Shown: positions 17,760-25,773 of the stretch, one piece after another
Numbering within the stretch: position 1 is the stretch's first letter
Layout of the letters: each line of letters starts with the position of its first letter
NCBI GenBank assembly: GCA_963803495.1
Contig: CAWDMP010000002.1
Span: forward strand, 3,162,001 to 3,226,000
DNA from: Persicitalea sp963803495
GTDB lineage: Bacteria; Bacteroidota; Bacteroidia; Cytophagales; Spirosomataceae
Direction of reading: 5' to 3'
Length of the DNA stretch: 64,000 bases
Notes under the pieces: generated by a model
Databases searched by the model: none
What the model saw: only the letters and a program-made list of their open reading frames with translations
What the model was told of the DNA's origin: nothing
Translations under genes and position numbers: made by a program

Positions 17760-19130
17760 ATGAAAAAACTTTTTTGGCTGACGCTATTAGTTTCTCCTTC
17801 CATTCTTGCCCAGGATAAAGCAGAGCGCAGCGACCTCCGCTACAGCTTCAACGAGTCGGGCTCCCACTACTTCAAGGCAACCTTCCTAAACCAGACCTGG
17901 CTGCGCTACAACGAGAGTAACCCTGGCACCATCTTACTCGGCGACCCGGCGGCGCAGACGTTCGACATCGGTTTGCGCCGGACGCGGATTCAGATGTTCG
18001 GCCAAATCACCGACCGCGTGTTTTTGTATATGCAGTTTGGCATGAACAACTTCAACAAGAACAACGCTTTTCCAGGGTACAACGCCAATGGCGTTCCCAG
18101 CAACCGTAAAATCGCGGCTTTCTTCCACGATGCGTTGGGTGAATACGAAGTACATCGCCAGGGTACCAACTTCGTGCGCTTCGGCGGTGGCCTCACGATC
18201 GTCGGCGGCTTGTCGCGGTTTTCCCAACCCAGCATCGGTACCATCATGACGATGGACGTGCCCGTTTTCGCCCAGGCCACGGTCGATCAAACCGACGAGT
18301 TCGGGCGCAAGTTGAGCCTGTACAGCCGGGGACAGTTGGGGAAACTCAACTACCGCGTGGATGTGTCGGACCCATTCCCAATCGAAACCAACGGCGGCAT
18401 GCCGCCTCCTTTGGGGCCCAACGCTACCTTCGCGCAGCGAAAGCACAAGAAACAATTTCAGGGATTATTTATCTACAACATCTTCGACACCGAGAGCAAT
18501 ACCACCCCCGGCTACATGACGGGTACCTACCTCGGTCAACGTAAAGTACTGAATCTGGAAGCAGGCTTCGTATCGCAAAAGAACGCTACCTGGTCCCGGG
18601 AAAACGCGGCCTCCGATACCCTGTATAGTAACCTTGATCTGTGGTCGGTAGCAGCCTACCTCGATATGCCGCTCGACAGGGCCAGGGGTACGGCGATTTC
18701 TTCTTATCTCGGCTATTTCAATACTGACTATGGCCAGGGGTACCTGCGTTACAACGGCCTGATGAATCCCGCCACCGGTACCACACAGCCGCTGCCCGGC
18801 GTGGGCGGTACGCAGGGCAATGCCTACCCGATGTTCGGGACAGGTTCGGTGGTATACGGGCAATTAGGGTACAAGTTTGCCGATGACCTAATGGGCGAGC
18901 GGGGTACCCTGCAACCTTACGTTTCGGTGCAGAACTCGCGTTACGACCGTTTGGAAAAGAACATGATGCTTTTCAACGCCGGGGTAAACTGGCTCATCAA
19001 AGGCCATACAGCCAAGCTGAGTATCAATTACGAAAACCGGCCCATCTACCGAGCGGCCGATGTGTCTAACGCCCTCACGGCCGACGGCCGCCGCGGGGCA
19101 CTGATGATGCAGTACCAAATCTCAATTTGA
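17760..19130 (+). CDS. outer-membrane porin
   Basis: A 456-residue protein with a signal peptide (KKLFWLTLLVSPSILA) and alternating beta-strand pattern throughout, ending in an antiparallel strand with MMQYQISI, as expected for a 16-strand-type porin. Recognisable segments are YFKATFLNQTWLRYNE, DIGLRRTRIQMFGQITDRVFLYMQFG and the C-terminal AKLSINYENRPIY. This resembles the phosphate-selective OprO/OprP-like porins annotated in Bacteroidota, but substrate specificity cannot be inferred. It is monocistronic, and its last nine bases overlap the convergent MNT gene. Confidence 0.78.
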   Translation: MKKLFWLTLLVSPSILAQDKAERSDLRYSFNESGSHYFKATFLNQTWLRYNESNPGTILLGDPAAQTFDIGLRRTRIQMFGQITDRVFLYMQFGMNNFNKNNAFPGYNANGVPSNRKIAAFFHDALGEYEVHRQGTNFVRFGGGLTIVGGLSRFSQPSIGTIMTMDVPVFAQATVDQTDEFGRKLSLYSRGQLGKLNYRVDVSDPFPIETNGGMPPPLGPNATFAQRKHKKQFQGLFIYNIFDTESNTTPGYMTGTYLGQRKVLNLEAGFVSQKNATWSRENAASDTLYSNLDLWSVAAYLDMPLDRARGTAISSYLGYFNTDYGQGYLRYNGLMNPATGTTQPLPGVGGTQGNAYPMFGTGSVVYGQLGYKFADDLMGERGTLQPYVSVQNSRYDRLEKNMMLFNAGVNWLIKGHTAKLSINYENRPIYRAADVSNALTADGRRGALMMQYQISI

Positions 19131-19457
19131 GCCAGGTACTTTGACTTCCTGCCGATCGAGCAAGGGTTTACCCACGCGGTCGATGTGCGTTTTCAATTTC
19201 TGGTTTTCCAGACTGGCGTAGTTCACCACATCCACAAAGTAAGGAATGGGGATTTCTTCGTTGAGGTACCCGGCAATGTCGAGCGCCATGCGGGCATTGC
19301 ATTTCTCGCCCTTGATGGCCAAGTCGATGTCACTGCCCGGCCGAAAGTTTCCTTTGGCCCGGCTACCGAAGACAAGTACTTCCTCTACATCGGGATAGCG
19401 AGTGAATGCTTCAACAAGCAGGGAAAAGCTTTTTTCTTTTATACCGAAAGGGTTCAT
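19122..19457 (-). CDS. MNT-type nucleotidyltransferase (minimal NTase, antitoxin-like)
   Basis: A 111-residue minimal nucleotidyltransferase. The active-site signature GSRAKGNFRPGSDIDLAI (G-S then D-x-D) is complete. Such proteins pair with HEPN proteins; in the characterised MntA/HepT systems the NTase AMPylates the HEPN toxin to neutralise it. Its ATG overlaps the stop of the HEPN gene upstream by four bases (translational coupling). The HEPN partner carries a nonsense codon, described separately. It is convergent with the porin gene. Confidence 0.85.
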   Translation of the reverse strand: MNPFGIKEKSFSLLVEAFTRYPDVEEVLVFGSRAKGNFRPGSDIDLAIKGEKCNARMALDIAGYLNEEIPIPYFVDVVNYASLENQKLKTHIDRVGKPLLDRQEVKVPGSN

Positions 19458-19851
19458 GTTTCGGAATTCAGTTTTTCGTGCACGGCCTCAATGGCAGCGA
19501 AGTACCGCTCTATGATCAGCCGATAAGCGAGTTCGGCGTTCTCTTCGTCGTGAGTGTGGCTCATCAGGTTTCGTTTCTGAAGCATATCGAGCCAAATCTC
19601 GCCCTCCAGAAGCTCGTATTTAAAAGCCTCCTTGATGACATCGCGTGGAAATTTGACAGACACCTCCTGCGATTCCAGATAATCCTTCACCGTTTTCCAA
19701 GCCAGCTCGAAAATGAATTCGTAAGTCTGAATCACCCCCGCTTTTTCCAGATCAGACGGGTCCTCCGTACCGACTGCCTGACGGAGCCGAGCGAGGGCTT
19801 TTTCAAAGTTTTAAAAGCGCTGCTTCCAGCGAATGTCAGAGTCAGCCATCG
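19454..19851 (-). pseudogene. HEPN / nucleotidyltransferase substrate-binding protein (HI0074 family) with premature stop
   Basis: Read from the ATG at 19851, the gene begins MADSDIRWKQRF, then meets a TAA at 19813-19815 (codon 13, where the family has Lys), and then continues in the same frame with NFEKALARLRQAV and IQTYEFIFELAWKTVKDYLE to the stop at 19454. The HEPN RNase-like motif RX4H is present as RNLMSH. A GTG at 19735 could restart translation and give a 93-residue product lacking the first helix. The pair with the MNT gene is therefore a toxin-antitoxin-like module with the putative toxin truncated, unless the TAA is a sequencing error. Confidence 0.8.
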
Positions 19852-19882
19852 TGGGTTTCGTGTATGGTGAAGCGTGTCTATT

Positions 19883-20647
19883 TTAAAAACTAAATACCAA
19901 ACCCGCGCCGAGATTGATCACCGCCACGAACCGCTCGGGATCGTCGGTACTTTCGAGAACGAGCCTGCCGAGCCTGCGGTAGGTCGGCACATCTTTCAGG
20001 CGCGCGTTCGCGCCAATGGCATCGGCGGTGACCTGAAAGCGAAGGTGGTCGGTCAGGCGAAAGCGGGCCGAGGCTCCGGCTCCAAATCCGAAGGCGGCTG
20101 TGGAAGCCCGGGCGACGCGTCCTTCGGCCTCGGGCCCGCCCGCCGATGAGGTGCCTAGCGCCGTCACGGTCGGCGACTCGGCATACACCAGCCCGGCTTG
20201 CGCGTGGACTTCCAACTGCGCTCTGCCCAAAGGCAGGTAGGCCGACGGCCCCAGCAGCAACGCCCCCAGCCGCCAGGTCGAGGTTTCTTTTTGCCAGGAG
20301 TAGCTTTCAGGATTGGCGAGGAGGGAACTGTATTCATCGATGAGCGGCTGAGCGTCGGTTTTGTTGATGTTCAGACTACCCGTCAGGCGCAGGCCGTACC
20401 GATCAGTGATCTTTCGCTCGTAACTGAGCTGAGCGTAGGCGCCCGCCCCGGCCAGTCCCGCCTTGGAGTCGCTGAAATTCTGACTGGCAAAACTACCTAG
20501 GGGCAGGCTGTACCCGCCCGCCAGCGAGATCATGTTTTTATCCTGAGCAGAACTCGTCAGGGGTAACAGCAGGGCGAAGGCTGTCATTTTTAACAAAAGA
20601 TTGTATTTCAAGCGAGATGACATCATGATTTTTCTGTTCGATTCCAT
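19883..20647 (-). CDS. outer-membrane beta-barrel protein
   Basis: A 254-residue exported protein. A hydrophobic signal (LLLKMTAFALLLPLTSSAQ) precedes an eight-strand-type barrel that opens with MISLAGGYSLPLGSFASQ, has a long Ala/Gly-rich stretch in the middle (ARASTAAFGFGAGASARF) and ends in the hydrophobic strand AVINLGAGLVFSF. The OmpW/OmpA-like barrel fold is inferred from strand periodicity; the function is unknown. The first ATG gives MESNRK; an internal ATG (MMSSRLKYN) is an alternative start. It lies ten bases downstream of the McrB-like gene on the same strand, so the two may be co-transcribed. Confidence 0.7.
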   Translation of the reverse strand: MESNRKIMMSSRLKYNLLLKMTAFALLLPLTSSAQDKNMISLAGGYSLPLGSFASQNFSDSKAGLAGAGAYAQLSYERKITDRYGLRLTGSLNINKTDAQPLIDEYSSLLANPESYSWQKETSTWRLGALLLGPSAYLPLGRAQLEVHAQAGLVYAESPTVTALGTSSAGGPEAEGRVARASTAAFGFGAGASARFRLTDHLRFQVTADAIGANARLKDVPTYRRLGRLVLESTDDPERFVAVINLGAGLVFSF

Positions 20648-20656
20648 TACCGTATT

Positions 20657-22261
20657 TTAATCTAAACCACCCTTCCGATATATACCGACGAAGGCCGCCT
20701 TGGGTACTTCCTCATAATCGCCACGCCTTAGCGCCGGGCTGATTTCGTAAAGGTACGCATCGGGTTGGGTAAGTGCGCCCTCGCCGAAAAGCGCCCGCTC
20801 GTCGACCGCCACGCGGCGTACGAGTTGTGCGTCGGGCACCTTGCCCCAGCCGTCGTTGTCGCCCAGTACCAGGCGTACTTTTTCCCAATCGTCGTAGAAG
20901 TACTCGCCCAGCAACGGGATGATGCGGGACCGGAAGGCGGCGCATAAATCCCGGTAGTTCTGCACGTCGAGCAGGTAGGCGTGGCCCAGCGTGTGGTCGC
21001 GGTCGTACAGTAGCTCGATGCGCTTGTTGATCGTCAGCAGCAGTAGCCGAAGGTCGATGCCCTCGATGCTCCGGCCCGCCAGCAACTCGGGGTCGGGTTT
21101 GACTTCTGCAAACTGAAAACGCCGTCGCAAGGCCGTGTCCAGCAGCGCGATAGAACGGTCGGCGGTGTTGAGTGTTCCGACCACGAACAGGTTGGAAGGT
21201 ACCCCGAAGCGTTGCCGCGAGTAGGGCAGGGTCAAGGAAAGTTCCTGCGCCGCACCCAACCGCTTGTCGGGTTCGAGCAGCGTCATCAGTTCACCCAGCA
21301 CGGCCGAAACATTGGCGCGGTTGATTTCGTCGATAACGAGCAAAAAAGCGGGCGCGCGATCCAGTCGTTCGGCGCGGCGGGCGGGGGTATCGGCCAGGCA
21401 ATCTTCGAACGAGGTGTAGTTGGCCAGTTGCAGGGCCGACAGGCAAGCTTCGTAGAACACGCCCTGCTTGACCTGATAGCCCAGCCGTCCGCCGCTGAGT
21501 TCAGGCCGGATGCCCTCCATAAATTCTTCGTAGCTATACGACGGGTGAAACGTCACGAAGCCGGAATCTGCGAAAAGCGCGCGCATCCGCTGCACGGCGT
21601 AGGTCTTGCCCGTGCCGGGTGGTCCGTAGAGCAGGTAGTTTAGGGGCTGGTCGGGACGGGGTAGGGCGGGTACCTCGGGTTTTTGATAGGTAGTGTCTGG
21701 TTCCGCCGCCTGGCTCGCCTCCCAGCCGGGTGTAGCATAAGCGATGATCTCACCTCGGTACGACTCGTCGATGGCCGCCTGGTAGGCAGCGGAATTGTGC
21801 TTCTTAATGTGCGGACTCCGCCGGGCTTTTTCCACAAACTCGAGCAGGCAGTTTTCCCACTGCTGCTTGGCTTCGGGATCATGGCGGTCGAGGTCGGCTT
21901 CTTCGAAGGGCAGGGGAAGCCACACGTATTCCGATTGCGTCTCACTCCATTTGAAATCGTCGGTGCCCGGTTTTTTCAGGTCCGCTTCGATCTCTTGGAT
22001 GTAGGATTTGGGAAAAGGAAACCAAATGCGCACGCCCTCGCTCCGGCTCTTGGTGAAGCGCAGGGCCAGGTACACGTTGATGTTGACCGAAATACCGACC
22101 TGATTTTTCAGGACGACAATGGAAAGGCGCGGGTCCGAATCGGCCAGATTGGTCAGGTCCAGCATGTCCTTAAGCAGCCGAAAAAACAGCAGGCAGGCCT
22201 CCGGGTGGTTGATCTCCCGAATTTTTTCAATAAGTTGCTGCTTCTGTAGTACTTTGTTCAT
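20657..22261 (-). CDS. McrB-like AAA+ ATPase without a McrC partner
   Basis: A 534-residue protein. Residues 1-200 are an unassigned N-terminal domain (with VYLALRFTKSRSEGVRIWFP). Residues about 205-470 form the AAA+ motor of the McrB clade: Walker A GPPGTGKT at about 212-219, the FHPSYSYEEFMEGIRPE segment, Walker B LLVIDEINRANVS, sensor NTADRS and the arginine-finger region LDTALRRRFQF. The tail AYLYEISPALRRGDYEEVP is typical of McrB. Classical McrB needs the endonuclease McrC, but the adjoining genes encode a beta-barrel and a small membrane protein. It could be a regulatory remnant, or the partner may lie elsewhere. ATG at 22261 is preferred over a codon 12 residues upstream. Confidence 0.85.
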   Translation of the reverse strand: MNKVLQKQQLIEKIREINHPEACLLFFRLLKDMLDLTNLADSDPRLSIVVLKNQVGISVNINVYLALRFTKSRSEGVRIWFPFPKSYIQEIEADLKKPGTDDFKWSETQSEYVWLPLPFEEADLDRHDPEAKQQWENCLLEFVEKARRSPHIKKHNSAAYQAAIDESYRGEIIAYATPGWEASQAAEPDTTYQKPEVPALPRPDQPLNYLLYGPPGTGKTYAVQRMRALFADSGFVTFHPSYSYEEFMEGIRPELSGGRLGYQVKQGVFYEACLSALQLANYTSFEDCLADTPARRAERLDRAPAFLLVIDEINRANVSAVLGELMTLLEPDKRLGAAQELSLTLPYSRQRFGVPSNLFVVGTLNTADRSIALLDTALRRRFQFAEVKPDPELLAGRSIEGIDLRLLLLTINKRIELLYDRDHTLGHAYLLDVQNYRDLCAAFRSRIIPLLGEYFYDDWEKVRLVLGDNDGWGKVPDAQLVRRVAVDERALFGEGALTQPDAYLYEISPALRRGDYEEVPKAAFVGIYRKGGLD

Positions 22262-22359
22262 GCAGATTTTATCATCATAGCTCGCTCGAATATACAAAAA
22301 ACATTAGGTTGAAAACGTGGTTATTATGCAAGTTGAAATCGCCCGAAATCATTATTTGC

Positions 22360-22367
22360 TACCTTTG
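22360..22367 (+). promoter_or_regulatory. -7 promoter element TACCTTTG
   Basis: This matches TAnnTTTG, about 50 bases upstream of the small membrane protein gene at 22415. A TTG at 22333-22335 is a possible but widely spaced -33 element. Confidence 0.45.
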
Positions 22368-22414
22368 GGACAAATTTAGTACCTACTCTCTACCATCAAA
22401 ACGAATACGACATC

Positions 22415-22648
22415 ATGGACAGACAAGAAACGGACAACGAAGCCCGCGAAACCAAGAAAACCGGCAATGTACTTTACTGGATCATCGGCTTGGGCCTTAT
22501 CTTTATGATTGCGGCCATATCCTACGGGTTCCTCCGCCACGATGGCGACTCCATCCCCAAGAGCGACACCCCCGCCAGCGAGATGATGTCTGATACCGTA
22601 GCGGGCGACGGCTTTGCCAGCGACACCATCGCGACCGACGTCAAGTAG
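22415..22648 (+). CDS. small single-pass membrane protein
   Basis: A 77-residue protein: charged N-terminus (MDRQETDNEARETKKTG), one transmembrane helix (VLYWIIGLGLIFMIAAISYG), then an acidic Ser/Thr/Asp-rich tail. No family is recognised. A promoter-like TACCTTTG lies upstream, which supports it being a real gene. Its stop directly abuts the stop of the convergent 985-residue oxidoreductase gene (22648/22649). Confidence 0.6.
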   Translation: MDRQETDNEARETKKTGNVLYWIIGLGLIFMIAAISYGFLRHDGDSIPKSDTPASEMMSDTVAGDGFASDTIATDVK

Positions 22649-25606
22649 CTATTTCGCCAACGCTTCCCACAAGATTTCGACCGGATGCAGCGCCCGGCGT
22701 CCGGTGCCGTCCTTGATCTGATGGCGGCAACTGGTGCCGGGCGCGGCGATAAGTACCTCGTCGGGCTGGTCGCGCACGGCGGGAAACAACACCAATTCAC
22801 CGATCTGCATCGAGAGTTCGTAGTGCTCGGCTTCGTAGCCGAAGCTGCCGGCCATGCCGCAGCAACCGCTCGGGATGAGCTGCACCTTGTAGTTAACGGG
22901 CAGCGAAAGTACCTGCTTCGCCACCGACAGCGAAGACAGTGCTTTTTGGTGGCAATGTCCGTGCAGTTTTATGAGCCGACTCTCGGTAGTGAACTGCGCG
23001 CTGCCGATCTTTTTCTTCGCCATTTCGCGCGCCAGGAATTCTTCAAACAGGAGCGCGTTTTGGGCCAATGCCCTCGCGGCATCCTGTAATTCCGGCTCGA
23101 CCAAGTCGGGGTACTCGTCCCGAAACGTCAGGATGGCCGAGGGCTCGATGCCCACTAACGGTACCTCATCATCAACTACATCCTTCAATAACCGCACGTT
23201 CCGGTTGGCGATTCGTTGCGCTTCTTTTACCAACCCCTTCGACAGAAACGTACGCCCCGACTCTATGTGCGCGGGAATAAGTACCTCATAGCCCAGCCTT
23301 TCCAGCAGTGCGACGGCTTTCTGTCCCACCGCTACATCGTGGTAGTCGGTGAACTCGTCGCAGAAAAGGTACACCTTTCCGTTTGGGGCCGCGTCTCTTG
23401 GTGCGGCTTTTTTGTGCTTGAAAAACCACCTTTTCAACGTCGTCGACGCCAGCAGCGGCATGCTGCGGTCAGGGTGGAAGCCCACCGCCCGGTTGGCCGC
23501 GCGGCGCAAGGCGGGCGTACCGAACACGGCGTTGTAGGCCCAGGGTGCCAGGGCGGCGCGGCGCATTTGTTTGGTGAAGCCCGCTATCAGCCGCGACCGT
23601 AGCGGTACGCCGTGCGTGTCGTGGTACTGCTGCGTGAATTCCGCCTTCATCTTGCCCACGTCCACGCTCGACGGGCATTCCGCCTTGCAGCCTTTGCACG
23701 ACAGGCACAGGTCCAGTACCTCCTTTACCATTTCGTCGGTGGCGACGGTGGATTTTTCGCCGGCTTCTCTGGTGTAGTACTGCCGCAGGATGTTGGCGCG
23801 GGCGCGGGTGGTGTCGCGCTCGCTGCGGGTCGCCATGTAGCTCGGGCACATGGTGCCGCCGGTGAGTTCGGTTTTGCGGCAATCGCCGGAGCCACTGCAC
23901 TTTTCGGTCAGGCGCAGGATGCCCTCCTCACGGGTGAAGTCGAACACGGTGTCGATGCGTGGCGGCGTGGCGTCGGGTACATAGCGCAGCGACTCGTTCA
24001 TGGGCGGCGTGTCCACGATCTTGTTGGCATTGAAAATTCCCTGTGGGTCCCAGATGCGCTTGACCTGCCGGAACAACTCGTACACCTCCCGTCCCATCAT
24101 GAACGGAATAAACTCGCCGCGCAAACGCCCGTCGCCGTGCTCGCCCGACAGCGCCCCCCGGTACTTCTTGACCAGGACGGCCGTCTCGGCCAGCACCTGC
24201 CGAAACAGCGCTTTGCCTTCACTGGTTTTGAGGTTGATCATCGGCTCCACGTGCAGCTCACCCGCCCCGGCGTGGGCGTAGTACGAAGCGTGCAGTTTAT
24301 GACGCGCCAGGAGTTGCTGCAAATCCTCGATGTAGGCGGGCAGGTCCTCCACAGCCACGGCGCAGTCCTCGATAAGGTTGACAGGCTGCGTGTCGCCAGG
24401 CAGGTTGCGGATAAGGCCCAGGCCCGCCTTGCGGATGTCCCACGCTTTGGCAGCGTCGGCCCCGAAGAGTAGCGGGTAGGCATAGCCCAGGTTTTGGAGC
24501 TTTAAATCGTCCACGAAAGCCGCTGCCTGGCTTTGTACGTCCGGCTCGGTATCACCCCAAAACTCTACCATCAGCAAGGCGGCGGGATCGCCTTCCAGAA
24601 AAAACCGATTTTTGCTGTACTCATGGTGCTCTTTGGTAAAGTCCATGATGTACTTGTCTACCAGTTCCGAGGCCTTGGGCGCGTGGGCCATCGCCCGTTG
24701 GTTGACGCGCAGAGCTTCGGCCAGCGACTCGGTGTGTACACACACGACGCCCACGGCGGCAGGCGGCAGGTCGACCAAAGCCAACTTGGCCTCGGTGATG
24801 AAGCAAAGCGTACCCTCGGAGCCCGCGATGAGCCGGGCGAGATTGATATTTTCTGTGCCGTCGTCGGCCATCAGACTATCCAGCGCGTAGCCGGAGTTGC
24901 GGCGCGTGACGGTTTTCTTGGGAAAGTTTTTCTCGATCAATTCCTGATCGATCGGATTCGAAACGATACCCCACATCCCGGCGTAGATGGCTTGCTCGCG
25001 TGGATTGGCGGATTTATTGGCGAGTTTTTGTACAAAATCCTCTCGACTCAATGCGCTGAATACCGCTTCCGACCCATCGGAGAGCAACGCCCTGACTTCC
25101 AGCAGGTGGTCGCGGGTACTGCCCCAGGTCATCGAGTGCAGCCCGCAGGAATTGTTGCCGATCATGCCGCCGACCATCGCCCGGCTGGCGGTGGAGGTTT
25201 CGGGGCCAAATAGCAGGCCGTGCGGGGCCAGGGACTTGTTGAGGTCGTCGCGAATGACGCCCGGCTGCACGCGCACCCACTTCTCGGCGGCATTGATTTC
25301 GATAATTTTGTCGAAGTGCTTGGATATATCGACCACGATGCCGTTGCCCACCACCTGGCCGGCCAGCGAAGTACCCGCCGCGCGCGGGATGAGCGTGACG
25401 CTGTTTTTACGGGCAAAGTCGATGAGCTGCCGGATGTCGTCGGCGTCGCGGGGAAGCGCCACGGCGAGCGGAAGTTCCTGATACACCGAGGCATCGGTGG
25501 CGTACACGCGCCGTATGGCGGCGTGTCGGGGGGAACTATCGTAATAAAACTCACCTTTTATTCCCGTGCGAAGTGGGGCAAAACGAAGATAGTCGGATTG
25601 GGGCAT
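22649..25606 (-). CDS. FAD-binding and Fe-S-binding oxidoreductase (GlcD-GlcF/D-lactate dehydrogenase type fusion)
   Basis: A 985-residue fusion. Residues about 20-480 form a VAO/GlcD-type FAD domain, with IPRAAGTSLAGQ, VQPGVIRDDLNKSL, GGMIGNNSCGLHSM and SGEHGDGRLRGEF. Residues about 540-650 hold two ferredoxin-like clusters, including CLSCKGCKAECP. The remaining C-terminal part has the CCG (heterodisulfide-reductase-like) domain, with GHCHQKALSS and SGCCGMAGSFGYE. Such fusions oxidise D-2-hydroxyacids (D-lactate, 2-hydroxyglutarate or glycolate) and feed electrons to the quinone pool or to another acceptor. The exact substrate is unknown. The length is as expected for the family. Confidence 0.88.
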   Translation of the reverse strand: MPQSDYLRFAPLRTGIKGEFYYDSSPRHAAIRRVYATDASVYQELPLAVALPRDADDIRQLIDFARKNSVTLIPRAAGTSLAGQVVGNGIVVDISKHFDKIIEINAAEKWVRVQPGVIRDDLNKSLAPHGLLFGPETSTASRAMVGGMIGNNSCGLHSMTWGSTRDHLLEVRALLSDGSEAVFSALSREDFVQKLANKSANPREQAIYAGMWGIVSNPIDQELIEKNFPKKTVTRRNSGYALDSLMADDGTENINLARLIAGSEGTLCFITEAKLALVDLPPAAVGVVCVHTESLAEALRVNQRAMAHAPKASELVDKYIMDFTKEHHEYSKNRFFLEGDPAALLMVEFWGDTEPDVQSQAAAFVDDLKLQNLGYAYPLLFGADAAKAWDIRKAGLGLIRNLPGDTQPVNLIEDCAVAVEDLPAYIEDLQQLLARHKLHASYYAHAGAGELHVEPMINLKTSEGKALFRQVLAETAVLVKKYRGALSGEHGDGRLRGEFIPFMMGREVYELFRQVKRIWDPQGIFNANKIVDTPPMNESLRYVPDATPPRIDTVFDFTREEGILRLTEKCSGSGDCRKTELTGGTMCPSYMATRSERDTTRARANILRQYYTREAGEKSTVATDEMVKEVLDLCLSCKGCKAECPSSVDVGKMKAEFTQQYHDTHGVPLRSRLIAGFTKQMRRAALAPWAYNAVFGTPALRRAANRAVGFHPDRSMPLLASTTLKRWFFKHKKAAPRDAAPNGKVYLFCDEFTDYHDVAVGQKAVALLERLGYEVLIPAHIESGRTFLSKGLVKEAQRIANRNVRLLKDVVDDEVPLVGIEPSAILTFRDEYPDLVEPELQDAARALAQNALLFEEFLAREMAKKKIGSAQFTTESRLIKLHGHCHQKALSSLSVAKQVLSLPVNYKVQLIPSGCCGMAGSFGYEAEHYELSMQIGELVLFPAVRDQPDEVLIAAPGTSCRHQIKDGTGRRALHPVEILWEALAK

Positions 25607-25773
25607 GGGGAGGTTTGAAAAGACGGAACGCTAAATTAGCGCAACTTGCCGGGATACGGTGCTTGGGTTTGGGATGAAAGACTATTATCTTAGCCTAATT
25701 TTCCCTCGCGATATTTTTTTGAGGACCCTAAACGGAAGTCTATGGTATCGTCCTGTCTTCCCGAATCAACGCT

